The notes under the pieces: generated by a model
Database searches by the model: none
The model's input: only the letters and a program-made list of their open reading frames with translations
What the model was told of the DNA's origin: nothing
Assembly: GCA_950022295.1 (NCBI GenBank)
Contig: OX465598.1
Coordinates: 122,495,001 to 122,559,000, forward strand
DNA: 64,000 bases
DNA from: Bromus sterilis
Taxonomy: Eukaryota; Streptophyta; Magnoliopsida; Poales; Poaceae
Direction: 5' to 3'
Translations under genes and position numbers: made by a program
Shown here: in pieces, positions 45,101-58,514 of the stretch
Position numbering within the stretch: position 1 is the first letter of the stretch
How the letters are laid out: every line of letters begins with the position of its first letter

Positions 45101-47323
45101 TTACTTTGACATTCACACAACATCACGGTATGATATTAATCTAGCAAAATAAATCCTACTTATATAAACATAATATCAATAAACTACTATCATGTCAATC
45201 AACCAAGTAAGGCTAACCATAACCATGCACTTAAAATACTAACTAGCACTTTGTAACGCAAAGGAAGATAGAATCAAAACATGAATTCTACTTTGAGAAA
45301 ATATTAATATGACATGACAATAAACTAAGATAGATAAACCCACATGATAATTATGAAGATATAATAAACTAAGTTATATGCCACACGCATACCTATATGT
45401 AGCAATAATAATCTAATTAAGCATGGCACAAAAAAACCAACCATGAAATCTTGCATAATAATCATCTACCAAATATGAGGATCAATAAGGCAATAATATG
45501 ATATGCGACAAAGAACCACATGGATTTATTCTCAAACAATAAATTATTTCATTTGACTTCTAGCATAAATAAACTATGTAACAACACATACAAAATTATA
45601 TATAAAGATCTATCATAGAGATGACATGATTTAAAACCAATAAATCAAACAAGCAACATGCATAAAGATGAATATGTAACAAAATCTAAGATATATCACC
45701 ATGCTAAGCAAATAAAATAATCAAGACATGAAGTATTTCATGATTCAATAAATAAAGTAAAACCTATTATAATCCTATAAAATTATAAGCATGGCGAGGA
45801 TTCATTAAAAATAATAATTATACGCTTACAAAGAAAGAACTACATAATTTTTAAACAAGATAACAACATGATACAACATACAAAACTATAATTAACAAAT
45901 AGAATAATCCTTATAATAATCTAGTCAATCACATCTAATTTCTATAATTATAAAATAATTATGCATGACTCCTAGGCATATCATGAACATATTAAAAAGT
46001 AGTACTAACACAAAAATCCACCGATCAACTATTACACATGAAAATAATTCACAAGAACTAATACAACGATATATTATATTACGACAAGATCTACTAAATT
46101 GTCACACAAAATCTTACAAAACTATACAAAAGTATATTGTTCTAGTTAACAAAAACGACTAAATAAAATCTACCCTAAAAACGATTTGCCGATCTAGCAA
46201 ACTTATTCCATCAATTAAATTCTAAGATCATAAGGAGTAATTGATATAATTGGCAGGAAATCATTCGAGGAATAAAAACTACGCAAACATGTCGATGCCA
46301 TCGGATGGTTGCTGATTTGGGTGCACGCGGCCTACTAAAAAATATATCAAACTATGATGTCTAGGAGGAAGATTGAATATAGATGAGTGCACGAGCAAAA
46401 GGAATTCGATAGAAACTCACCGAGTTTCGTGAATAGATGCGACGAACTCGATGAACAGTGTACGCATACATGTAAAATTGTCCGCATGTGTTCAACAAAT
46501 CGAGTTTCTTCTTTCCTGAATGGATTAGTGGCGTAGAGAAGAACCTTGTGGTGAAAAGGCACAGATGGAGATGACCTTCATCACCGAGCTCGAGCACCGC
46601 CGTCCATGGAGCACCATTTCTTTGTGGAGGATTCTTAGCAGAACGAGGAAGGCAGAGGACAGGAGAACTACGTAAAATGAGAGAGGATATCGGGACACAT
46701 ATATAAATACTCACGGATTAATAAACGGTTGAGAATTAATAGGATTAAAGCAGAGGGTATAGTGGATGTAAGTTTATGTGTTAATGGTGTGTATGAACCT
46801 GTGGGTGGAGCGATGGAGAAAGAAGAAAGGATCAGTCACCATGTGAAGGAAATGGGCTAAGGGCCCAAGTGGAAAGGAAATAAAGAAAGAAAAGAAAAGA
46901 AAAGAAAAGAAAAGAGGTTGGGCTAAGCCCATTCATTGTGGAAGAAAACAAAAGAAAAGGAGATTGGTTTCTCCCAGGAATAGTAATAAAAAATGTGCTA
47001 GCGAATTTTGGCTAGAATTTAAGAGAGGAAAATAATTAGATTTTCCTAAAACGAAAATCTTAAAATTAAAAATTGAAAAATTAAATAAAGTTTAACATAC
47101 AAATGCACATAATTTAATATGCCAAAAACAAGAGAAAAGCATTCGACGAAAAGAGAACAATAAAACTCAAAATTTAATTTAAGTTTAAATTAGTTCAAAT
47201 TAAATCCTCTGAATTATAAACAATTAATTTAAGCTTTTATTGACCGAATAAAATAAATGAAATTTTCTTGCCCTACTTCATGGAAATATTTTTCTTAAAC
47301 ATTCCGAGCATCGGGATGTTACA
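42175..47323. mobile_element. Solo LTR (family E), 5,149 bp, inserted in its own family
   Basis: TGTGAGAACCCGG ... GGGATGTTACA with target duplication TAAGT (42,170-42,174 and 47,324-47,328). Its own inner sequence near 43,570 (GATAAGTTGAGAGGATTC) shows the empty site of the host copy. It is AT-rich, without coding frames. The length would be large for an LTR, but such LTRs exist in Triticeae. Confidence 0.85.
46883..46915. repeat. (AAAAG)n microsatellite
   Basis: Six or so consecutive AAAGA/AAAAG units inside the 5.1 kb LTR. Confidence 0.85.
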
Positions 47324-48056
47324 TAAGTTGAGATGATTCAACGAATATGCAAGGATTGGATTGATAAGGCTAATAAAGGCTCATCGATCAAGACTAACGT
47401 TCTAATAGGAACTATAATAGTATCAGCTTGTAGTGCCCACTACACATCTCGACTAACTATATAGGAAACTACTATATAACAACGCAATGACATCAACATT
47501 CAACACACATGGAATGGAACCACCCAATGCATTGTAACTACACAATCACAATATGACATGGTAAAGGTAAAAATTAACCACAAATAAATATTTAAATATA
47601 ATCTAAATATTTATAATGGTCAAGGCAACCAAACATGTACTTCAACTCTATAATAATTTGAAGTAAGTGATCTACACGACAACCAAACAACCATGATAAA
47701 CCATACTAGTTAAGCAATCAAACATCATTCATCGACATGAATTGAATCGATCTAGGTCTAGCCCTAAAACACTATTAGAATAGGAGCATCTCCAATAGAT
47801 CGAACCAATTCATTTGTCAAACAATCAACAAGAAACAATAGAACACAAGGAACATATGAGTGAATAACTATCCTAGACATGATATGACAAAGAGTAATAG
47901 TCAACCACAAATAAATACTTGGACGAATCCAAATATTTATAATGGTTAACAACAAGCAGAGACTAACCACCAATCATAAAAATTATTAGAAATCATTTCT
48001 AAAAAAATAAAAAATACGACAGGGAACAAAATAACAATTATTAGAAAGAATTTCTA

Positions 48057-51000
48057 TAATGGAGAGGTGGCCATGGAGGCGACTGGTGCAGCGGGAATAA
48101 GCGGGGGAGGGGGTTCTGTCGATGTAGGGCTACATGGAAGGTGTGGGGGTCATTCTTATCCTCCCCAGCGACTGTAGCGGCGCGAGGAGGCGGATTGGTT
48201 CGGTGGAGACAGCGACTCGGTCGCCATGGCGCTCCACTATAGCGGGAGGAAGAAGAAAGATGAGAGAGACGGGTTGGGCCCGGTTGGGCTTTGCCCTGAG
48301 CGCAGTATATGTCTTTTCTTTTTTTAGGTTTCCTTTTCTTTCTTTTGTTTTTTGTTTGTATTTTGTTTTTCCACCAATTGATTTTTATCAAAGGTAAAAC
48401 TTGTTCCCACATTTTTGTTGGACTTTAGAGAGGTGCCACAGAAAGTTTGAGCATTAATAAAAATCATTTAGTATTCCTTTTGAATATGCAACTAGCAAAT
48501 GAGTCTGTTTTAGCACTACTTTGAATTGTTTGAATTATTTTATAGTTCAATAAATCCCCACATCCATATGGACATGATCCTCTGATTATTTGGCATTTTA
48601 CAAAATTGGTTGCACAATGTTTGGACATGGTTTTATTTATCACATTGTTTTTAATATCAACCAAAGGGGATTTTGAAATGATTAGATGCAAGGATGATCA
48701 AAGCATGATTAGCAACAGTAATTTTCTTAAACAAAAGTGATTACTATTACATGACACCGAGGGTGTTACAAATATCCCCCACTACAAGAATTCTCGTCCC
48801 GAGAATTTAAGCGGTAGAGGGGAAAAGATCGGGGTATGCTTCACGAAGGCGGTCTTCGCGTTCGCAAGTGGTCTCATCTTCAGAGTGATTCAACCACTGG
48901 ATTTTGAGGAACTTGGTTGTCTTGTTGCGAGTTCAACGTTCAGACTGATCAAGAATGCGGCTTGGATGTTCTTGATAAGACAAGTCTTGTTGCAATTCCT
49001 GCATTTCATGATCAATTGCTCGGATAGGATCCTTGAAGCAGCGACGGAGTTGCGACACATGGAAAACATCGTGGACTTGGGAGAGGTTCGGCGGAAATTC
49101 CAACCTGTATGCCACTGGTCTACTTCTGGAAAGGATACGGAATGGGCCGATGTAGTGAGGAGCTAACTTGCCTTTGATCCCGAAACGATGAGTGCCCCTC
49201 ATGGGAGTGACACGGAGGTAAGCTTGTTCGCCGGGTTGATAGACCATTTCCTTGTGCTTGCGGTCATAGTTGCTCTTTTGGCGGGACTGAGCGGCCTTCA
49301 AGTGCTCGCGGATAACGCGAACTTGATCTTCAGCATGTTGGATAATATCCGGACGAATGAGGGTTCATTCCCCAGTTTTCGACCAATTCAGAGGGGTTCG
49401 ACACTTACGCCCATAAGAACTTCAAAGGGTGCCATCTGCAGACTAGCCTGATAGGTGTTGTTGTACGATAATTCAGAAAATGGAAGGGATTCCTCCCATT
49501 TCTTACCGAATGAAATGACACAAGATCGAAGCATGTCTTCAAGCACTTGATTGACTCATTAAAATTGTCCTTGCGACTGGGGGTGATAAGCCGTGCTGAA
49601 GTTTAGGTGAGTGCCCATAGCTTCTTGGAAACTATCCCAAAATCTTGAGGTGAAAATGTTGCCACGGTCTAAACTGATCTCCAACGGAATACCGTGGAGC
49701 GACACAATTCTGGAAACATACAAGAGCTAACTAACTAGCAGAGATCCTCTCCTTGACTGGCAGAAAGTGAGCAAACTTGGAGAACCGGTCAATGACGACA
49801 AAGATAGCATCGTGACCTTTCTGTGATCTAGGAAAATGTGATCTAGGAAAACCAGTGACGAAGTCCATCTCGATCTTGTCCCATTTCCATTCAGGAATAG
49901 AGAGTGGTTGCAGAGTCCCCGCAGGTCTTTAATGTTCTGCCTTGATGCGACGTCAAACATCACATTCATCAACATAACGAGCAATGTCTTGTTTCATGTT
50001 TGACCACCAGTACCGCTGACGAATGTCTTGGTACGTCTTGGTACTACCAGGGTGAATCGAAAAAGGTGTATCATGAGCTTCTTTCATGACATCCGGGGCT
50101 GAGTTCAGGTTGGGCCTGTTTACAGGGACCACTAGACGACCCTTAAAGTACAGCATACCATCAACAGCAATAGTGAAGAAAGAGGGCTTTCCTCTGGCGA
50201 GATAGCGCTTAATCTTCTCGACATCAGATTAATAACATTGTTTTGTCTTGATCTTGGAGTCAAGGTGTTGTTGTTAACCAGGGAAGTCACATATCGGGGC
50301 AGAGGTTGGAGATGACCCAGATTTAGACAAAGCAAGGGCGCTCGGCTCGAGCTATCCCATTTGGACGACAAGGACATCCCTGGCGCAGCTTCGAGACACG
50401 CCGGTTTGGCACAGGAGGCCCGGTGGCCGCGTCGGCCATGGAGAGGTGGCCATGGCGGTGACTGGTGCAACGGGGAAGAAGCGGGGGAGGGGGGTTCTGC
50501 CGATCAAGGGCTACAGGGAAGGTGTGGGGGTCGTTCTTATCCTCCCCAGTGACTGTAGCGTCGCGAGGAGGCGGCTTGGTTTGGTGGAGAAAGCGGATCG
50601 GGTGCCATGGCGCTCCACTGTAGCGGGAGGAAGAAGAAAGATGAGAGAGACAGGTTGGGCCCGGTTGGGCTTTTCCCTAAGCGTAGTATAGGTCTTTTTT
50701 TACGTTTCCTTTTCTTTCTTTTGTTTTCTATTTGTATTTTCTTTTGCCACCAATTGATTTTTTTTCAACGGTGAAACTTGTTCCCAGATTTGTGTTGGAC
50801 TTTAGATAGGTGCCACAGAAAGTTTGAGCATTAATAAAAATCATTTAGTATTTATTTTGAATATGCAACTAGCAAATGAGGCTGTTTTAGCACTGTTTGA
50901 ATTGTTTGAATTATTTTATAGTTCAATAAATCTCCACATCCATATGGACATGATCCACTGATTATTTGTCATTTTACAAAATTGGTTGCACAATTTTTGG

Positions 51001-51145
51001 ACAAGGTTTTATTTATCATATTGTTTTTAATATCAACCAAAGGGGATTTTGAAATGATCAGATGCAAGAATGATCAAAGCATGATTAGCAACAGTTATTG
51101 TCTTAAAAAAGTGATTACTGTTACATGACACTGAGGGTGTTACAT
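48057..51145 (-). mobile_element. Chromovirus-like Ty3/Gypsy remnant with two partial LTRs
   Basis: Partial LTR copies lie at about 48,057-48,772 and 50,437-51,145. Both end GAGGGTGTTACA on the + strand, so the element reads on the - strand with LTR start TGTAACACCCTC. A polypurine tract (GTAGTGGGGGATATT on the - strand) adjoins 48,772. The interior is only about 1.66 kb and holds integrase; gag, protease and most of RT are deleted. The left LTR is fused to host LTR sequence that also appears to the right of the element (see findings). Confidence 0.75.
48933..50225 (-). pseudogene. Integrase fragment with chromovirus-type C-terminal part
   Basis: From about 50,225 leftwards: a YLARGKPSFF region, then the H2C2 zinc-binding part (EAHDTPFSIHPGSTKTYQDI ... 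RQRYWWSNMKQD, YVDECDV). The core follows in broken frames: FPRSQKGHD-type sequence is recognisable only in pieces between 49,980 and 49,320. Then 49,301-48,933 gives the GPY/F region (KLAPHYIGPFRILSRS, VFHVSQLRRC) that precedes a chromodomain in Tekay/Reina-like elements. Multiple frameshifts make it non-functional. Confidence 0.75.
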
Positions 51146-51995
51146 AAACCATACTAGTTAAGCAATCAAACATCATTCATCGACATGAATTGAATCGATC
51201 TAGGTCTAGCCCTAAAACACTATTAGAATAGGAGCATCTCCAGTAGATCGAACCAATTCATTTTTCAAATAATCAACAAGACACAATAGAACACAAGGAA
51301 CATATGAATGAATAAGTATCCTAGACATGATATGACAAAGAGTAATAGTCAACCACAAATAAATACTTGGGCGAATCCAAATATTTATAATGATTAACAA
51401 CAAGCAGAGGCTAAACACCAATCATAACAATTATTAGAAAGCATTTCTAAAACAAATAAAAAGGAATACTACGATAGAAACTAATTAACAATTACAAAGT
51501 AAGATATAATGTACAAGGCATGAGAATATAAAATCATGGAGATGCCTTAACTAATTACACAAGCAAACACATATGAGTGATCATAATAAAATAGTACACG
51601 AGGACATGCTCTATATAACAAGAAATAAAAATATCTAAATAACCACTAGCAACAAGATTTAACAGAGAAAATTGATTATGCTCACTAAGAATAAGAGGAA
51701 GGCCAACTCAACTATCATGAAGATAAACTATCGTAACCATATGATGAGTGACATAGATCAACTAATGTTAAATGTAAAATATCCTAATCATATGACGATC
51801 TATTGCAACAAGTATAAAACACTCATAGTACTAACATGAGACAAGTAAAGCTTATTTAAGCAACACAATCTAGAACACGTAGAACAACTAAAGACATAAA
51901 AGATCACTATCATGACATAGGATCTAGGCTTAGGTATACGACAAATGAAATAGTAAAGATAAACTATATATAGTGCTAAGCATGAAGATGATAAT

Positions 51996-54900
51996 TGGGA
52001 CGCCCCCAAAATCAGATCGTGTACAGTAATCATACACGCAAGGTACACGATCGAAATCAGGGACTCACGGTGAGATATCACAACACAACTCTACAAATAA
52101 AATAATACAAGCTGTTTAATACAAGCCAGGGGCCACGAGATCTCGGATACAACAGCTCGAGAGCACGAAGTTAGCGGAAGCAAAAGTATCTGAGTACAGA
52201 CACAAGAATACAACGTTGCCTTAAGAAGGCTAGCACAAATAACAACAGATCGAAAAGGCGAGGCCTCCTGCCTGGGAACCTCCAAACTGCTCCTGGTCAA
52301 CAGGAAACTCGACGTCGTAGAAGGCATCGGGGATCTTCATGTTGCGGTGGTCGGCATCGGGGATCTCCTGCTCCTGGACTCCAAGGCTCCAACATCGACT
52401 CCAGCGGCCGATCAGGCAAAACATAAAGGGGGAAATAAACCAAGGGTGAGTATCTAGCATACCCGCGAGTCTTACGTCCGCTACTAAGCAATTATGCATT
52501 TGTATCAAAGGAAAGGGGAGGCTGTATATAGTGGACTGCAGTAGAAATCAGAATAAGGATAAGAAGCTAGGCCTATCGAAGACTAGCATCTTCCGACGAT
52601 GTCTTGCAGTACAAGAAGAGAACAGCCAACAGCTCTTTCAGAACCCTCTGTTAGGTAATGTGCTAGGATCAAAGTCACCTTGCATCTTGTTAAAAATTTC
52701 AAAGAAATCAATTGAAATCAAATTCAAACTCAAATGGGAGAAGGAACACCCCCCCAGATGAATTAATTCAAAAGGCCAGAAATAAATCTTCTCCAAAAAC
52801 TCATGTTTGATTTTTGAAAAGTCTTATAAATGAGTGTGATCACATATCAAGTGATGTGGGACCCACCCCATGCTCATGGATTTTTCAAATATTCAAATAG
52901 GACCTTGGAATTAATCAAAAACCCCTATTTGATTTAAAGTTCAAATAATTTGAATTTTAAAAATGTTCAAACTTTACAAGTGGCTAGCCTAGTATATTGT
53001 GAAGCCACATAAAAAGTTTCAACATTTAATAAAATGCCTAGCTATTTTTTAGCTAAGACAAAAAAATTTACAGAAAATAAAAAGAAACAGAAAAAGGAAA
53101 AAAGGCTTACCTCGCATCTGGCCCAACTCAACGCCCCCTGGCCCACCTGGACGCTTGTCGTCTTCCCCAGGCAAGCGGGCACGCTGCTGCGTGCCGGCCA
53201 TGCCGAGGCCGCCGACGCCACCGCGACGCCCTGGCCACGCAGCTCCTTCCCCGCCATCTTCTACGTGTCCTGGAGTCGGCCAGAAGCCTCCCCGATCCAT
53301 TCCCCCTCTCCACGGACACCCTCCCCTTCTCCCTCGCCCGATTTCTCCATCTCCCGAAGACTCACCGGAGCGCCCAGCCATGGTTTCCGCGACCAACGCC
53401 ACCTAGGGCTCGAGCACGAAACTCCAACGTGCTCCTCGCCATCGACTTCGTCTTCTCGCAGAAGCAGAGCTTCAATTCGGCCCCGAAGAGACGCACGCTT
53501 CATTGGATCGCCGCCGGCCGCCGGAGCTCGAGTTTATCGATTCGCCGCCGCCGTAACCTCCCCGCCTCCGACGCCTGCTCCAACGTGTTCACCAGCGTCT
53601 GGTGAGCGTTTCCCCTTAAGCCGCGGCTCCATTCCCCTATTCTAGCTCGAATCGCCATGAACGTCGGAGTACAGAGCCGCCGTGCTCGTCGTCGACGAGC
53701 CTATGCTAAGCAATCGTCCTCGCCACCTTGTCCTTCGCAAACACCATGAACTACTGCTTCAAACGCGCCCAACCGTGGCTCAAATGGTGCACCACAGCAA
53801 GATCTGCACCACGGCCGTGCTGCTGCCACCGCCTTTGCTCGTCGCCGACGTCCTTCCGGTGAACCCCCGTGCTGCTCGTCTATCTCAGATGAAGCGCGCG
53901 TGCCTGGGCTCCCTTTTGGTGGTCGCGGCATGCCAAATGGTGGCCGGAGCCGCTGTCTCCGTGGACCCCGCCGCGTCTGGACGTCGCCGGCGACTAGCCG
54001 TCGGCGAGGCTGACGTGGTGGGCTAGTTTAACCACTAATCCCCCCCACCAGAGACTGACATGTGGACCCCAGGCCTGACTAATCTCTGGATTAGTTTAAA
54101 CTTAATCAAAACGGTTTAATTAAACCACAGTGACACTTACAGGTGGGACCCCCTGGTCAGTGGCCCCCTGACGCCAGCATGACCTCGTGCTGATGCAGTA
54201 AATCAGTTTTTCTAATTAAATCAATTCCGGAAAATCCAGAAAAAGGCTGAAACTTTGGAAATTCATAGAAAATTCATTTTAACTCCAAATTAACATATAA
54301 TATATGAAAAATGACCAGGAGAAAATAATATATCCAAATATGCAACTTTAACCTATGTTTGAGTTGAATTTAAAATGGGACCAGTAGCATTTGCTATTTG
54401 GTTTAAATGGAATTGAATCAAATTAAATTCAAATGCTTTTGCAATTTGAACCGTAGCAACATGCCACATTTCACTTGAACATCAGAGGCATATCATACAC
54501 ATGTCAAGATGAATTACTTTGATCAAACAATAGCATTTGTAACTTGGATAAATTGAATTCAAATTGGAGTTTGAATTTGCAATTTCATTTGCAATATACT
54601 CCATTTAAATTGAATTGCCTCACACATCAGAAGCATATACATCAAGTTTCAACCTTCAACCATGTGTTTGTGCATTGTATTTATATTGCTTCCTTGTTTG
54701 TTGTTTGTCAAGTAGAAGTGGAACCGGAACAGGAGGCTGCCCCCTTCGTTGAAGACCCCGATACTGAACCTCGTCAGCAAGGCAAGCAAACCCCCATTGA
54801 TTATGTCGATAAAATCCCACTTCCCTCTCATGTCTCGCTTATGCATTGTATAGGATGATTACCATGATGCGTTTCTACCGCATAGTTGAACCCATTCCTT

Positions 54901-57900
54901 TGCATGACCTATCATTTGTCACAGTAGTAAGCAAACCACAATCCTAGCAAATGTAGGAGTTGATAGATATCATGTGACCCCTGCAATTGTTACTGCTTAT
55001 TGCATGCTTAGAGTGATACAATTTTGTTACTGCTATGTGAGTCGGGATGGTAGTGATCATGCTGATGATGGTGGAAATGTGTTGGTGAATCTACCCTAAT
55101 ACAAGGTGAACGATGAGAGGCTGTGTAGGAGTACACGGTGGGTTGTCTCGTTGAACACCGCCCTAAGTCCGAGTTCTTGTGTGGTGATCCAAGATGAAGA
55201 GTACAACCACACATTGGGCTCACTGACCCCTCTCAACCTATTAACTCACCCCTTTCGATGTCCATATGTCGCAGTAGTTCGGAGTTCTGGTAGGTTTGTG
55301 GCCTGGCTGCTAAGTGAGAGAACGGCTCAACCGAGACCGGCTTATGCACCACGCACACATCATGTGGGTCCACTTCGGTAAACCGGCTGGGTTCACGATA
55401 GTGGTAGCCAACCCAGGTAGGCGATTTTCTTGGACTAGATCGGCTATGAGGTAACATTTGTGGTGAGCATCCTCGCTGACACCCCTTGAATGGTGTTGAG
55501 ATCAAAGGAGGTAACTGATGATCATGTGTGTATAACGGTACACCCCTGCAGGGTTAACAAAACTATTCGAATAGCCGCGTCCGCGGTTAAGGACTGCTTG
55601 CAAAGCTTAGCTTGATTATTAGACAACTTGAACTGGATACTTATAAAACTTGCCAAAATAAGCGTGAGTGCTATGGCGTGCTTTCTCGTGGGGAAGTCGA
55701 GGAAGGCACCATAGTGGTGTAATTGGTTGGAGATGTAGTGGACTCGTGTACGCTTCTTACCTCAAGTCTGGTACTCGTAGTTCAGGACTAGCCAAGTCAA
55801 AGCTGGCACTTCTGCAATTGAACCCCACCTCCCTTTGCCTTGATACATGTGCATGAGTAGTATAGCTCCTACGTAAGTCTTGCTGAGTACGACTTTGTAA
55901 TCACGTTTGCTTATTCTATGTTTTAGATGAACCCACTGACCCCGAAGGTGGATTCTTCATCGAGCTCGACGACTGAAGACCAAGCTAGTGTAGTCCCAGT
56001 CAGCAGACTGGTTCCCTCATGGAGGGCTTGTGTTTAAATAAGGCTTCTTAAGCCATTTGTTAAACTTGTCTGTACTCAGACCTACTTTGCTTCCGCTTGT
56101 TTGTTGTAATGTTGGATCACATGCTTGTGATCTCTGTGTGCACTCTGTGAGAGTTATCAATAAAATGTATACTTTGTAGAGAATTGCAATGATACCTGCT
56201 GTTCATACAAGGCATGTGTGTTGCGTGTATGTTTATAACATGCATGTCTTTGTATGGGTTTTCGTGACCTTAGTTGTGATCTGGCTGGCGGTCTTTTATA
56301 CACCAAGTGGCCCTTAGATGTGCGCAGCTTGGGGCATCGCGATGCGATTGCTGGAGCCTCTGTCTCGTGCACACTTTGATGTATGATCGAGCCCGCCCTA
56401 AACCCCGACTAAGTGATCAGGCTGGAGTATGTCTATGTAAGAGTTATGAGATAGTCGATAGTATGGTTGAGGCGACTTGTCTGTGAATATGGGAGTTCAT
56501 CACCCATATCATTAGACTTGTGTGCGGACGATGAGGACCCATATCAGTAGATCATCCGGCCTGGATGGGATGCCCCTCACGTACGATGCTTTCCGAGAAC
56601 GTTCTGTGCTTGGCCTTGTCTGCTTAGACAAGTGGGTACGGTTCTCGGCTCTCCATATGACTATGTCGTAGCGGGACTTGCATACGCTAACCGCGGGTCC
56701 CGACAAGTTCATATAAAGCATAAAGTAACAATGAAGCAAAATTTGCTGCAGCATTGTATAATATAAGTTGTAATGATTAATAATAATAATGCCTCCGAGT
56801 TCCCCTCCTCGACTACCCTGTGAGTAAGAAAATCCGGAACCATACAGTTTAATAGTATTAGTTTGTAGTGGTAAGGTCCAGCTTCAGCATAAAGCGTCCT
56901 GTTACCGTGGACACGACTATTCGAATAGATTAAACTCCCTGCAGGGGTGCACTACTGTTCATCCTGCACGCTCGGATCTCCAGGGTGGCGTACACCTTGT
57001 TAGGGAATGCCCCACCGAGGCTATCTGACATATCGCATCCCATCCTAGGCTCAGCAGTGTGGCCATCCGCAGGACTATATCCTATGCGCCAAGGGGTCTA
57101 GGTCCCTCACCCTTGCACGCTCCTGCACGGTGCGAGCCTGGCCAGTGAAGCAAAAGAAAATCCAAACACACCTGCTGAAGCAAATAAGACAACACGGCTT
57201 CCCGACGATCAGGCCGCAGTACTGCTGACGTCTGAAGAGCTTTCGGACGAACTACGACGCAGAGGGCCCACGTCGTAATCCCACATGTAGGTAGTGCGTA
57301 CAGACCAACGGGTCTCTCAAGTCATCCACTGAACCATTTAACATTTTAATTAACCTGCGTGACAACCGTTATCGTTGCCTCGACTTAACTGACCCACGGA
57401 TAAAGACAGTAGTCAGGACCACCAGTACATCGGTGCCTGCCCTGTCGTCCCACCAAGTCTCTTCAGTTACCAACAAGGTAAACCGACTCCTTACCTTATC
57501 TCGCGTGTGCTCTTGGTAGAGCTCGACTTTCGTGGTTTGGTAACTCTCGCGAGATACGAGCAGGGGACAAGCACGCCAGTAACGTCGGTCGTACCCTCCC
57601 TGTCGTTCCCGACGCAATATCACTCGCGGGCACCGTTGGGTCGCCTGACTTCTTACCTTAAGGACAACCGTTGCTCAAGTACCTAGAGCATCTATGCAGA
57701 GTCAGCAACGAGTGGAGTACGAGGATTACTCATTGATAGCTTCAATTGATGTGGCTCGGCAGAGCTGATCTAGGGGGCCTTAGGCGGTGTCTGCATTGTA
57801 CCGTACCTGTTGCAGTTATAATAAGACGTATCCGCGTCACTCCCCTAAGTGGTCACGGCCCTGCTATCTAATCCTAGCTGCTGAATATAATATATATTTA

Positions 57901-58514
57901 TAAGGCAGCATAGGATAAAGGAAGGTACATCAAGGGGCGACAAAATCAGGCTATGCAACTGAATAGGATTGTAATCGTAGCAGCAGCAGTAACAATTCCT
58001 AGTGCAAGAAATGTACGGAAAAGATAGGCGATATCTGGGGAATAGAATGGCTCTGCTTGCCTGGAAGCTCGACGGTAGCGGTACGGTCGTCGACGACGTA
58101 GTCGTACCCGGCAGCGGTGTAGTCGGCGGTAGCAGTGGGGTCTACCGAAGAATAAGGGGGGAAGAAACAGTAAATACAAAGCAAGCATAGCAAACAGATG
58201 AATGACATGACAGATGCAATGTTAACGGTGTTCTAACGCAGTGCAATGCACGTTGCTCGGAGCGGGAATTCATCCGGGGATGAAATGCCGGCTCCGGGTG
58301 ATTATCGACAGATGGCCCGGAGGGGGGGATGTCGATGTTCGTTGTGTTAGAGGGGTGTGGTAAACATACGGATAGCGTATCCGTATTCGATATATTTTTC
58401 TGATCAATTTTGATGTATAAATTTTTTGAATCTGACTTACGGTTTAAAAGATATTCAATTTTAAATCATTTTCTAAATTATTATTTTTAATAATAAATCC
58501 TAACATTATCCACA
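51996..58514. mobile_element. Second LTR of family I, interrupted and truncated
   Basis: Starts TGGGACGCCCCCAAAATCAG after ATAAT. It matches the solo LTR at 39,384-41,466 over its left part (to about 52,635) and right part (56,715-58,514; for example GCGTCCTGTTACCGTGGACACGACTATT). It keeps about 450 bp (52,070-52,530) that the solo LTR lacks. The right end is lost: homology stops at ACATTATCCACAAG (58,501-58,514), where an Athila-like LTR fragment begins. Confidence 0.7.
52640..56400 (-). mobile_element. Antisense LTR-like insertion (family C), boundaries approximate
   Basis: It sits inside the family I LTR. The left edge may be TGTTAGGTAATGTGC near 52,649; the right edge is near 56,400. In reverse complement it has the general layout of the LTR at 61,247 (GGAAGC ... 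TCTGAGTACAGAC, then the CCTGCAGGGGTGTAC motif), but the sequence differs. 53,110-54,060 is GC-rich and yields long open frames on both strands without recognisable domains. No integrase, RT or gag was seen. A target duplication could not be found. Confidence 0.5.

Larger units (their letters stand above)
38447..51995. mobile_element. Outer long LTR (family E), heavily interrupted
   Basis: Begins TGTGAGAATCCGGAAATAATTTCC at 38,447. Its segments 38,447-39,383, 41,467-42,174, 47,324-about 48,040 and 51,146-51,995 follow the order of the complete family member at 42,175-47,323. It is interrupted by a 2.1 kb solo LTR, by a complete member of its own family and by a chromovirus remnant. At 51,996 it is cut by another LTR and not seen again. 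No protein is encoded. Confidence 0.7.

Noticed and set aside
48041..48412. ORFs duplicated at 48,041-48,412 and 50,132-50,691
   Set aside because: Both are in the two LTR copies of the chromovirus remnant; the frames are not conserved between copies.
53034..54026. GC-rich ORFs of 100-200 codons
   Set aside because: They lie in the GC-rich part of an LTR, overlap on both strands and show no recognisable domain.
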